From Dehalococcoidia bacterium (GTDB taxonomy: Bacteria > Chloroflexota > Dehalococcoidia > GIF9 > AB-539-J10), in assembly GCA_030606165.1 (NCBI GenBank), contig JAUWGZ010000001.1, forward strand, positions 1 to 43,918: a DNA stretch of 43,918 bases, in the 5' to 3' direction. The notes under the pieces are model-generated. The model saw only the letters and a list, made by a program, of their open reading frames with translations, did no database searches and had not been told where the DNA came from. Shown here piece by piece: positions 24,958 to 31,265 of the stretch. Positions within the stretch are counted from its first letter, which is position 1, and the number at the start of each line of letters is the position of its first letter. Made by a program: the position numbers and the translations under genes.

Positions 24958-25430
24958 GGGTTGGCATTGGCTGTGACAGCCATCCCCTGGTTTCGGGGCG
25001 AAGGCTAATTTTGGGGGGCGTTGATATTCCTTATGATAAAGGCTTGTCGGGCTGGAGCGATGCTGATGTGGCAACGCACGCCATAATAGATGCTTTATGC
25101 GGCGCTGCTGATTTGGGCGACATTGGCACCTTATTCCCTTCTCAGGAACCGGAATATAAAGATATTTCAAGCTTGGTTTTGTTAAGCAAAACCGGTGAAC
25201 TGCTTAAAACCAAAGGACTCAGGGTGGTCAACATTGATGTTACCATCATAGCTCAAAGCCCCAAGCTTTCCCCTTTCATCCCTGAGATGAGAAAACGCAT
25301 AGGTCAGGCCTTAGGTATAGATTCAACACAGGTGACGATCAAAGCCACCACCACCAACGGTTTGGGCTTCATCGGCAGGGGAGAAGGAATAGCTGCTCAA
25401 TCCGTAGCTTTAATCACCACCATCTCGTAA
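24942..25430 (+). CDS. ispF: 2-C-methyl-D-erythritol 2,4-cyclodiphosphate synthase
   Basis: IspF converts CDP-ME 2-phosphate to MEcPP with loss of CMP. 162 residues, typical for the trimeric enzyme. Metal ligands D12 and H14 lie in GCDSHPL; SDADVATHAIIDALCGAADLGDIG and KATTTNGLGFIGRGEGIAAQ are the family signatures. GCAGGAG precedes the ATG, inside the end of ispD. Its last 34 nt overlap a convergent minus-strand gene. Confidence 0.97.
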   Translation: MEKELRVGIGCDSHPLVSGRRLILGGVDIPYDKGLSGWSDADVATHAIIDALCGAADLGDIGTLFPSQEPEYKDISSLVLLSKTGELLKTKGLRVVNIDVTIIAQSPKLSPFIPEMRKRIGQALGIDSTQVTIKATTTNGLGFIGRGEGIAAQSVALITTIS

Positions 25431-25681
25431 CTTGGCTTGCTCTCTTTCCAGGAAATTACAAATTTAACCTGCTTGCCTTCTATTAAGTGTCTTTCGCTTT
25501 GGCTGCGGAGCTTTTTAAAGTCCATTGATTCCAGGAAGGCTTTGAGCAGCTCAATTCTACCCTCAAGTTTTTTATCCTCCTGCCCACCTTCCATATATTG
25601 GTTTACTGAATTCCAGAATTCCTCCTTGGCTGTAGTTTCTATACAGTGGGAGAGGCTGGGAAAAAGCTCAACGCCATCCAT
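25397..25681 (-). CDS. Small hypothetical protein convergent with ispF
   Basis: 94 residues, starting MDGVELFPSLSHCIETTAKE; acidic first half, then helical KKLEGRIELLKAFLESMDFKK and a beta-like end (KQVKFVISWKESKPSYEMVVI). I do not recognise the family. The reading frame is well formed with normal composition, and it occupies space otherwise empty, so it is probably real, but the ribosome site (GGTGG, 13 nt upstream) is weak. Its 3' end overlaps ispF by 34 nt in convergent orientation. It starts divergently from the DUF134 operon. Confidence 0.6.
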   Translation of the reverse strand: MDGVELFPSLSHCIETTAKEEFWNSVNQYMEGGQEDKKLEGRIELLKAFLESMDFKKLRSQSERHLIEGKQVKFVISWKESKPSYEMVVIKATD

Positions 25682-25721
25682 AATTTAATTTGTACCACCA
25701 AGTGGTGGCTATGGTCAAAAT

Positions 25722-25750
25722 TTGACAAATTTGACAGGATCTATTATCAT
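25722..25750 (+). promoter_or_regulatory. Promoter of the DUF134 cluster, with repeated TTGACA words
   Basis: -35 TTGACA (25722-25727), 17-nt spacer, -10 TATCAT (25745-25750). The word TTGACA recurs at 25731-25736 and 25756-25761, and the first two copies lie in a 9-bp direct repeat (aaatttgac aaatttgac). A small palindrome CCACCAAGTGGTGG lies at 25696-25709. The repeats could be regulator half-sites overlapping the promoter. Confidence 0.65.
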
Positions 25751-25799
25751 TATTATTGACATATGTTCAAAATTCGTAGCGGAGATGGGGTGATTTTTA

Positions 25800-26273
25800 A
25801 TGGCTAGGCCAGAAAAGTTGCGATGTGTTGCTCAGTTGCCGAATGTAGGCTTTTTTAGGCCGGTGGGGATTCCGGCAAATGCTTTACAGGGTATTCGCCT
25901 TTCACTTGGGGAACTTGAGTCTATCCGTCTTAAGGATTTGGAGGGGCTGGAACAGGAAGAATGTGCGCAGCAAATGCATATTTCCAGGCCGACTTTCCAT
26001 CGCATATTGGGATCGGCTCGGAAAAAGCTGGCTGATGCTCTGATTAATGGCAAGGCAATCCAAATCGAAGGGGGCAACTTTGAACTCCCCCAACGTCGCT
26101 TTAGATGTGGCAACGATGGACATGAGTGGAATGTGCCTTTTGAGGCAATGGCACAGAGGCTTCCTTTGTCTTGCCCGGTGTGCTTCAGTGGGAATATCCA
26201 GCCCATACCTTTGCCTCCATTTGCTACAGGCAGAGGATATGGCAGAGGATTTCGCGGTGGCAGATGCCGGTAA
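25800..26273 (+). CDS. DUF134 family DNA-binding protein
   Basis: 157 residues. Residues about 1-95 match DUF134: MARPEKLRCV start, then ELESIRLKDLEGLEQEECAQ and the sigma-70-region-4-like HTH (MHISRPTFHRILGSARKKLADAL). A C-terminal zinc-binding segment (C102, H107 and CPVC) and a Gly/Arg tail (GRGYGRGFRGGRCR) follow. DUF134 genes are habitually linked to NifX/NafY and MinD-ferredoxin genes, as here, so it is probably the regulator of the cluster (inference). ATG 25800 follows GGGGTGA at good spacing. Confidence 0.92.
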   Translation: MARPEKLRCVAQLPNVGFFRPVGIPANALQGIRLSLGELESIRLKDLEGLEQEECAQQMHISRPTFHRILGSARKKLADALINGKAIQIEGGNFELPQRRFRCGNDGHEWNVPFEAMAQRLPLSCPVCFSGNIQPIPLPPFATGRGYGRGFRGGRCR

Positions 26274-26301
26274 TAAATAAAAAAGAAAGGGGGTGATGGA
26301 G

Positions 26302-26547
26302 ATGCCGTTTGGAGATGGAACTGGACCGATGGGCCTAGGTCCAATGACCGGAAGGGGAGCTGGCTTCTGTGCTGGTTTTGCCAGGCCAGGCTTCGCCAGC
26401 CCAATGCCTGGTTACTCTTACCGCTACGGTTACGCTGGTTTAGCACCGGTGTGGCCTAGGTGGGGCTGGGGGTTCGGTCGTGGCCTTGGTCGTGGCCTTG
26501 GGCGTGGCTGGTGGAGATGGGGACCTTATGGGTACCCTCGGTGGTAA
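26302..26547 (+). CDS. DUF5320 family Gly/aromatic-rich protein
   Basis: 81 residues. The N-terminus MPFGDGTGPMGLGPMTGRG is the DUF5320 signature. Then come aromatic and glycine-rich segments (GYSYRYGYAG, RGLGRGLGRGWWRWG). It lacks the C-terminal helix shared by its neighbours. No signal peptide or transmembrane helix is seen; the likely state is a flexible, possibly metal- or protein-binding chain. Function is unknown for the family. ATG 26302 is preferred to the upstream GTG/ATG because GGGGGTGA lies 5 nt before it. Confidence 0.85.
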   Translation: MPFGDGTGPMGLGPMTGRGAGFCAGFARPGFASPMPGYSYRYGYAGLAPVWPRWGWGFGRGLGRGLGRGWWRWGPYGYPRW

Positions 26548-26576
26548 GTTTTAAATTTTCTTAAGGAGGTGGTAAA

Positions 26577-26777
26577 ATGTGACCTTGGTATGGATTTTCA
26601 TGTCCTTGGGGATGGCCTGGGTATAGAATGCCTTATGGGTATCCCTATGGCGGATATGGCTATCCTTGGGGAGCTATACCCAAGGAGGAAGAGATAGTCA
26701 TGCTTGAAGAGCAGAGAAGATATCTGACTAGCGAATTGGATGGAGTGACAAAGAGGCTTGAAGAACTTCGCAAATAG
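26577..26777 (+). pseudogene. DUF5320-like frame with in-frame UGA as second codon
   Basis: Strong AAGGAGGTGG then ATG-TGA at 26577-26582, after which the same frame stays open to TAG at 26775-26777. It encodes PWYGFSCPWGWPGYRMPYG, further Gly/Tyr repeats, and a C-terminal helix EEEIVMLEEQRRYL...RLEELRK. That is the architecture of the next two genes, ending like 26792-27187 in RLEELRK. Without UGA the product would be 66 residues. Explanations: a TGG-to-TGA nonsense change (pseudogene), Sec or other recoding, or initiation at the internal ATG 26628 (49 residues), which has no ribosome site. UGA is an ordinary stop elsewhere in this window. I favour a recent null or a base error. Confidence 0.6.
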
Positions 26778-26791
26778 AAAGGAGGTGAGAA

Positions 26792-27187
26792 ATGCCTAAT
26801 GGATATGGTAGAGGATTTGGCAGAGGAGGAGGAGGATGGGGATTCGGTTTTAGAGGAAGCTCTCCTCCCTGGCCTTATGTTGGCAGAGGAAGGGGAGGAT
26901 TGCCTAGGGGTGGCTATTTCCTCAGTGGAGCTGCGGGGATGCCTGTCCCGCCGGGCTATCCCTCTTATGGTAGCCCTGGGGTTATGCCTTATGGAGGAAC
27001 AGCTTATCCGGGAGCTATGCCATATAGCGGTTATGCTGGGGCAGCTATGGGAGCAATGCCAGGAGCAGACCCTTATGCTCCGCAGATGACCCGGGAGCAG
27101 GAACTGGATTTCTTAAGAAACCAGGCTGGAGTGTTGGAGAGTGAGTTAGATGTAATTAGGAAGAGACTGGAGGAGCTTCGCAAGTAA
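26792..27187 (+). CDS. DUF5320-like protein with Gly/Tyr/Pro-rich chain and C-terminal helix
   Basis: 131 residues. The N-terminal half is low complexity (GYGRGFGRGGGGWGFGFRG, then YPSYGSPGVMPYGGTAYPG). The last 33 residues, PQMTREQELDFLRNQAG...RLEELRK, predict a coiled-coil helix. The same helix type ends the proteins at 26577, 27237 and 27591. No cysteine is present. An AAAGGAGGTGA ribosome site precedes the ATG, pointing to strong translation. Function is unknown; a multimerising scaffold is a guess. Confidence 0.85.
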   Translation: MPNGYGRGFGRGGGGWGFGFRGSSPPWPYVGRGRGGLPRGGYFLSGAAGMPVPPGYPSYGSPGVMPYGGTAYPGAMPYSGYAGAAMGAMPGADPYAPQMTREQELDFLRNQAGVLESELDVIRKRLEELRK

Positions 27188-27236
27188 AGAAGTGAGGTTT
27201 GTGTACATAATATTTAAATTGAAAAGGAGGTGAATT

Positions 27237-27572
27237 ATGCCAGGATTTGATGGAACGGGACCACGTGGAATGGGCCCAATGACGGGAGGAGGAAGAGGTT
27301 TTTGCAGCCCTTGGAGTATAGGCAGGGGATATGGTTTTGGGCGAGGATATGGCTTTGGAGGGGGATACGGGTTTGGAATGGGCATGCCTTATGCAGGGCC
27401 TGCACCATATAGTTATGCTGGGGCACCTACGGGGGCAGTGCCAGGAGCGTACCCCTATGCACCGCAGATGACCCGGGAGCAGGAGCTGAATTTCCTAAAA
27501 AGCCAGGCTGAAGCAATAAAGGGACAATCGGAGCAAATTGATGCTAGAATAAAAGAACTGGAGACAGAGTAA
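27237..27572 (+). CDS. DUF5320 family protein with C-terminal helix
   Basis: 111 residues. The N-terminus MPGFDGTGPRGMGPMTGGGRGFC is the DUF5320 signature. A Gly/Tyr/Phe repeat (GRGYGFGRGYGFGGGYGFG) and Pro/Ala linker follow, then PQMTREQELNFLKSQAEAI...IKELETE. The DNA around PQMTREQEL (27454-27490) is nearly identical to 27072-27112 in the previous gene, indicating gene duplication. AAAAGGAGGTGAATT precedes the ATG. Confidence 0.88.
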   Translation: MPGFDGTGPRGMGPMTGGGRGFCSPWSIGRGYGFGRGYGFGGGYGFGMGMPYAGPAPYSYAGAPTGAVPGAYPYAPQMTREQELNFLKSQAEAIKGQSEQIDARIKELETE

Positions 27573-27590
27573 ACTAGAAAGAGGTGCATC

Positions 27591-28187
27591 ATGAAAATTG
27601 CAGTATCAGCAACAGGGCTTGACTTAGATGCTGAGGTGAACCCTCGCTTTGGAAGGTGCCAATACTTCGTCATTGTTGACCCCCAGAGCATGGAGTTTGA
27701 GGCCTTGGATAACTCTAATGCTATGGCCGCTGGTGGGGCAGGCATCAGCACAGCCCAGATGATTGCCAGCAAAGGGGCGGAGGTCGTGCTAACGGGTAAT
27801 TGTGGACCTAATGCCTATCAGACACTATCCGCCGCAGGTCTTCAGGTAATCACCGGCGTTGCCGGGAGAATAAGAGACGCTGTTGAAGCTTACAAGGCAG
27901 GGAAGTTTCAATCAACCGCTCAACCTAGTGTAGCAGCCCATTATGGAATGGGAGCTACTCCCGGCATGGGAATGGGTGGAGGTATGGGCATGGGTCGTGG
28001 CATGGGCAGAGGAATGGGCATGGGTAGAGGCATGGGAATGGGGGAAACAATGCCCATGGCAGAGCCGCCACCTCAAGCCATGAGCTCGGAGCAGGAAGTA
28101 GAGATGCTTAAAAACCAGGCTCAAGCGATGAGCCAGCAGCTAAATGAGATTCAACGTCGCATCGAAGAGCTAGAGAAAGGGAAGTAA
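27591..28187 (+). CDS. NifX/NafY-type cofactor-binding protein with Gly/Met-rich linker and coiled-coil tail
   Basis: 198 residues. Residues 1-105 are the dinitrogenase iron-molybdenum cofactor fold (MKIAVSATGLDLDAEVNPRFGRCQYF; GAEVVLTGNCGPNA), which in NifX, NafY and NifB binds Fe-S/Mo cofactor precursors. Residues 119-152 are Gly/Met/Arg repeats, unlike ordinary NifX. Residues 165-198 (SSEQEVEMLKNQAQAMSQQL...RRIEELEK) carry the same helix type as the neighbouring DUF5320 proteins. Methionines in the linker might bind soft metals; this is inference. No nitrogenase genes are in the window. Confidence 0.92.
   Translation: MKIAVSATGLDLDAEVNPRFGRCQYFVIVDPQSMEFEALDNSNAMAAGGAGISTAQMIASKGAEVVLTGNCGPNAYQTLSAAGLQVITGVAGRIRDAVEAYKAGKFQSTAQPSVAAHYGMGATPGMGMGGGMGMGRGMGRGMGMGRGMGMGETMPMAEPPPQAMSSEQEVEMLKNQAQAMSQQLNEIQRRIEELEKGK
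27960..28045 (+). repeat. Tandem degenerate repeat encoding Gly-Met-Gly-Arg
   Basis: Imperfect tandem iteration of 6- and 12-nt words (ggcatg, atgggcatgggt, cgtggcatgggc) inside the NifX gene. It encodes the Gly/Met/Arg linker. A similar coding repeat occurs on the minus strand at 40570-40700. Confidence 0.75.
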
Positions 28188-28190
28188 GCT

Positions 28191-28415
28191 ATGCCCATCT
28201 ATGAGTATCAGTGCACTCACTGTGGGGGGAGGTTCGAAGTTCGCCAAGCTATTGGCGAGGATGGTTCCAATTTAAGTTGTCCTGAGTGTCATGCTGGAAA
28301 ACCGAGAAGGCTCCTTTCCTCATTCTTTAGCTCAAGGTCAAGCACAACTGGTCCGTCGGAAGCAAGTTGTCCTACCTGTAGCTCTGGAGTTTGCGGACTG
28401 CCACCGATGGAGTAA
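28191..28415 (+). CDS. FmdB-type zinc ribbon protein (copy 1)
   Basis: 74 residues. MPIYEYQCTHCGGRFEVRQ with CTHC and CPEC knuckles is the FmdB/CxxC_CXXC_SSSS regulatory-type ribbon. A serine-rich linker and a second cysteine set (CPTCSSGVC) end the chain. FmdB proteins were named for a formamide-amidase regulator, but their function is generally unknown. It starts 3 nt after the NifX gene, so cotranslation is likely. Two relatives lie at 30596 and 38501. Confidence 0.88.
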   Translation: MPIYEYQCTHCGGRFEVRQAIGEDGSNLSCPECHAGKPRRLLSSFFSSRSSTTGPSEASCPTCSSGVCGLPPME

Positions 28416-28444
28416 AACAAAACCAATTCTTAGCGAGGTGAGTT

Positions 28445-28666
28445 ATGCCAAGAGGAGATGGTACAGGCCCTTATGGGCAAGGTTCAGGAACTGGCAGGGG
28501 GTTAGGCGCCAGGGGTATGGGGAGGATGGGAGGAAACCGCCCTGGCGCGGGTCCCAGTGGGAATTGCGTGTGTCCTAGTTGTGGAACAAAGATTCCTCAC
28601 CAGGCAAGCGTTCCCTGCTATAACCTGAACTGCCCCAAGTGTGGGGCAAAGATGATTCGGGAATAG
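28445..28666 (+). CDS. DUF5320-like N-terminus fused to a zinc-ribbon
   Basis: 73 residues. MPRGDGTGPYGQGSGTGRG resembles the DUF5320 head; the second half has paired knuckles (CVCPSCGTKIPHQ and PCYNLNCPKCGAKM), eight residues or so apart from CxxC to CxxC, like a rubredoxin or zinc ribbon. It is likely a metal-binding accessory of the cluster. A GAGGTGA ribosome site precedes the ATG, and the MinD-type ATPase starts 1 nt after its stop. Confidence 0.85.
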   Translation: MPRGDGTGPYGQGSGTGRGLGARGMGRMGGNRPGAGPSGNCVCPSCGTKIPHQASVPCYNLNCPKCGAKMIRE

Positions 28667-28667
28667 A

Positions 28668-29528
28668 ATGATAGTCTCTGTTGCCAGTGGTAAAGGTGGC
28701 ACAGGAAAGACGCTGGTGGCTACCAGCTTAGCTCTTTCCCTGAGCGATAACTATAAGGTTCAACTGTTGGACTGTGATGTAGAGGAGCCAAATGCTAATA
28801 TTCTTCTGCATCTAGCTGTGAACCAAAGCCAACCCGTGTATATTCCTATCCCCAAGGTGGACGAAACGAAATGTACTTATTGTGGCAAATGCGCTGAAGT
28901 CTGCGCCTATAACGGTATTGCGGTGCTTAAGGAAAAAGTGCTTGTTTTCCCTGAACTGTGTCATGGTTGTGGAGCATGTTCTTACCTATGCCCTGAGTCT
29001 ACTATTACTGAGGAAGGAAGAGAGATGGGGGTAGTTGAAAGAGGCGATTCAGGGAATTTGGAATTAATTCAAGGGAAGATTAACGTTGGCGAAGCGATGG
29101 CTCCACCCGTAATCAGGGAGGTAAAGAAGTATATTGACCCTGCAAATATAGTAATCATCGATGTTCCTCCGGGAACTTCTTGTCCTGTAGTAGAGACGGT
29201 AAAGGGGAGCGATTTTTGTCTCCTCGTGACCGAGCCTACTCCTTTTGGGCTAAATGACCTTTCACTGGCAGTGGAGGTAGTGAGAAAACTGGGTATGCCC
29301 TGTGGGGTGGTAATTAATCGTGTTGGAATAGGAGGCGAGGAAGTTGAGCGGTATTGCCATCGGGAAGAAATAGCAATTTTAATGAGAATCCCCCTGGATA
29401 GAAAGATCGCCATGTTTTATTCGAAGGGAATTCCCTTGGTAGAAGGGATGCCTCGGTGGCGTGAGGATTTTCTCAAACTTTTTCAGGACATCAAAGATAT
29501 AATTGCTGCTAGCTGGGTAGTAAAATGA
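28668..29528 (+). CDS. MinD/Mrp-superfamily ATPase with inserted 2[4Fe-4S] ferredoxin (copy 1)
   Basis: 286 residues. Deviant Walker A SGKGGTGKT (7-15) and the Asp after strand 2 (LLDCDVEEPN) mark the SIMIBI ATPase. A bacterial ferredoxin is inserted at about 66-110 with ligands C69, C72, C75, C79 and C98, C101, C104, C108. The fold resumes with VIIDVPPGTSCPVVE and LLVTEPTPFG. Such proteins pair with NifX and DUF134 genes and are thought to couple ATP to Fe-S or cofactor transfer. A second copy is at 29726. Their 4-nt-overlapping intervening gene suggests a heteromeric complex. Confidence 0.93.
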   Translation: MIVSVASGKGGTGKTLVATSLALSLSDNYKVQLLDCDVEEPNANILLHLAVNQSQPVYIPIPKVDETKCTYCGKCAEVCAYNGIAVLKEKVLVFPELCHGCGACSYLCPESTITEEGREMGVVERGDSGNLELIQGKINVGEAMAPPVIREVKKYIDPANIVIIDVPPGTSCPVVETVKGSDFCLLVTEPTPFGLNDLSLAVEVVRKLGMPCGVVINRVGIGGEEVERYCHREEIAILMRIPLDRKIAMFYSKGIPLVEGMPRWREDFLKLFQDIKDIIAASWVVK

Positions 29529-29725
29529 TGGACTGGCAAGAACTTGCCATAGATGGTGAAACACACCTCAAAAGGGTAGTGGGTATGTATCAAGAGCTAG
29601 GCTTTAAAGTTCGCCTGGAGGAAGTTAAGCCTGAAGAAGTTGAGCATTGCACTCAATGTTTGCAAGAGAAGGGGGAAAGTATATACCGAGTCTATGCCCG
29701 ACGCAAGCCAGAAAGTCAGGAGTAA
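29525..29725 (+). CDS. Small CxxC protein between two ATPase genes
   Basis: 66 residues, starting MMDWQELAIDGETHLKRVV. A single CTQC motif (C45/C48) lies in a short beta-rich C-terminal half (SIYRVYARRKP). No named family is recognised. It overlaps the upstream ATPase stop by 4 nt (ATGA) and abuts the next ATPase, so it is translationally coupled. A role as a small adaptor or metal-delivery subunit of the ATPase pair is an inference from position. Confidence 0.75.
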   Translation: MMDWQELAIDGETHLKRVVGMYQELGFKVRLEEVKPEEVEHCTQCLQEKGESIYRVYARRKPESQE

Positions 29726-30586
29726 ATGAAAGAAGTCGTGGTTCTTAGTGGCAAGGGAGGAACAGGGAAGACATCTATTGTGGCATCCTTTGCGTCCCTA
29801 GCCCAAAGTAAGGTATTAGTTGACTGTGATGTAGATGCCGCCGACCTTCATCTCCTCCTTAAACCAAAGGTTAAGGAGGAAAAGGAATTCTGGAGCGGGC
29901 GAGTCGCTTTCATAGACGAAGATAAGTGCACAGAATGTGGCTTATGTCAGGAATTGTGCCGCTTTGGAGCCATTAAGGATTTTAAAGTTGACCCTCTCTC
30001 CTGTGAAGGCTGCGGCTTCTGCTACCAGGTTTGCCCTGTTGATGCCATCGCTATGAAGGACAGCATGAGTGGGCATTCGTTTATCTCGGAAACCAAATAC
30101 GGTTATTTATGCCACGCCAGGTTGGGTATTGCCCAGGAAAACTCAGGAAAGTTGGTGGCGCTAGTGCGGCAGAACGCCAAGCTCATCGCTGAGAGGGAAA
30201 ATTTAGACTATATCATCACCGATGGTCCTCCGGGCATAGGCTGCCCGGTTATCTCCTCGCTATCGGGTGCCAGTCTGGCATTGTTGGTGACCGAGCCTAC
30301 GCTATCAGGGATTCATGACCTTGAGCGGGTCATTGGCGTTTGCCGCCACTTCGGCGTTCCTGTTTTAGTTTGCGTAAATAAATATGACCTCAATGAAGAG
30401 AATACCTGTCGAATTGAAAGCTATTGTGGCAACGAGGGAATAGAGGTGAGTGCAAGGATTCCTTTTGATAATGTAATAACTGAAGCGATTGTTCAGGGAC
30501 TGCCGGTAGTAGAATACTCCAACAACAAGGTAACGCAGCAGATAAAAGAGCTATGGCAAATTATTCCAGCCAAACTAGAAAAATAG
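29726..30586 (+). CDS. MinD/Mrp-superfamily ATPase with inserted 2[4Fe-4S] ferredoxin (copy 2)
   Basis: 286 residues, same architecture as the preceding ATPase. Walker A LSGKGGTGKT (7-16), switch DCDVDAADLH, ferredoxin insert with C68, C71, C74, C78 and C93, C96, C99, C103, then IITDGPPGIGCPVI and LLVTEPTLSG. The first GKGG lysine typical of MinD/NifH dimers is present. Same-length tandem paralogues suggest a heterodimeric partner. Start directly abuts the stop of the small CxxC gene. Confidence 0.93.
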   Translation: MKEVVVLSGKGGTGKTSIVASFASLAQSKVLVDCDVDAADLHLLLKPKVKEEKEFWSGRVAFIDEDKCTECGLCQELCRFGAIKDFKVDPLSCEGCGFCYQVCPVDAIAMKDSMSGHSFISETKYGYLCHARLGIAQENSGKLVALVRQNAKLIAERENLDYIITDGPPGIGCPVISSLSGASLALLVTEPTLSGIHDLERVIGVCRHFGVPVLVCVNKYDLNEENTCRIESYCGNEGIEVSARIPFDNVITEAIVQGLPVVEYSNNKVTQQIKELWQIIPAKLEK

Positions 30587-30595
30587 GAGGTAGAG

Positions 30596-30841
30596 ATGCC
30601 AATTTATGAATACAGATGCTTGGAATGCGGGAGGAATTCAGAGATATTTCTCCGTAGCCTTAACAGCCAAAATGTCCAATGTTCAGTATGCGGCAGCCGC
30701 AAGCTAGAGAGGCTTCTCTCCGCCTCGTATACTCTGAAGACTGATGCCTCTACACCTGGCACGACTTGTTGTGGCAGGACAGAACGCTGTGAGACACCTT
30801 CTTGCTCCTTGGACGACACTTGCAGGAGGGATAATAAATGA
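30596..30841 (+). CDS. FmdB-type zinc ribbon protein (copy 2)
   Basis: 81 residues. MPIYEYRCLECG...CSVCGS is the FmdB ribbon. The C-terminal half is cysteine-rich (TTCCGRTERCETPSCSLDDTC), which could bind a further metal. GGAGGTAG precedes the ATG. The stop overlaps the next start as ATGA, so it is coupled to the NifX gene that follows. Confidence 0.87.
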   Translation: MPIYEYRCLECGRNSEIFLRSLNSQNVQCSVCGSRKLERLLSASYTLKTDASTPGTTCCGRTERCETPSCSLDDTCRRDNK

Positions 30842-31176
30842 GATTCGCAGTACCTATAGTAGAAGGTAAGGTGGCTGCTCACTTTGGCCATTGCAGCCAT
30901 TTCGCCTTATTTGATGTTGATGAGGCGGCTATGGCAGTTGTGAGCAAGGAGACCATACCGTCGCCAGGACATCAACCTGGGCTTCTTCCTGCATGGCTGG
31001 CTGAAGAGGGAGTTTCCGTTGTTATAGCTAGTGGCATGGGTTCCAGGGCCCAAGCGATTTTCAGCGAGAATCACATTGAAGTCGTTGTTGGCGTGCTTGG
31101 TGATGAACCTGAGAAGGCTGTTTTGGATTATATAAAAGGCGAGTTGGCAAGCGGCGGTAATATATGTGACCATTAA
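30838..31176 (+). CDS. NifX/NafY-type dinitrogenase iron-molybdenum cofactor family protein (copy 2)
   Basis: 112 residues, one compact domain: MRFAVPIVEGKVAAHFGHCSHF, then GVSVVIASGMGSRAQAIF and VVVGVLGDEP. It lacks the Gly/Met linker and helix of the first copy, so it may be the ordinary cofactor carrier and the first a scaffolded variant. Candidate cluster ligands are H18, C19 and H21. Coupled to the FmdB gene by a 4-nt overlap. It closes the cofactor-handling cluster before coaE. Confidence 0.9.
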   Translation: MRFAVPIVEGKVAAHFGHCSHFALFDVDEAAMAVVSKETIPSPGHQPGLLPAWLAEEGVSVVIASGMGSRAQAIFSENHIEVVVGVLGDEPEKAVLDYIKGELASGGNICDH

Positions 31177-31265
31177 GGATAACGGCAAAAAGGGGACAAA
31201 AGCATTTTCCAACGATAGCAATTTGAACCCTGAGGAGGTGATTAAAGAGGCGAAATAGGGAACAA

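Noticed and set aside
25754..25772. TTGACATATGTTCAA as an FNR/CRP-type site
   Set aside because: Half-site spacing is off by one from the TTGAT-N4-ATCAA consensus and symmetry is imperfect.
26570..26700. Reading 26577-26777 in another frame from an upstream GTG (VVKCDLGMDF...)
   Set aside because: That frame has none of the family composition or the shared helix; the UGA-interrupted frame is clearly the coding one.
31166..31258. 30-residue GTG-initiated frame before coaE (VTIKDNGKKGTKAFS...)
   Set aside because: No Shine-Dalgarno sequence and overlap with the NifX stop; too short to support.
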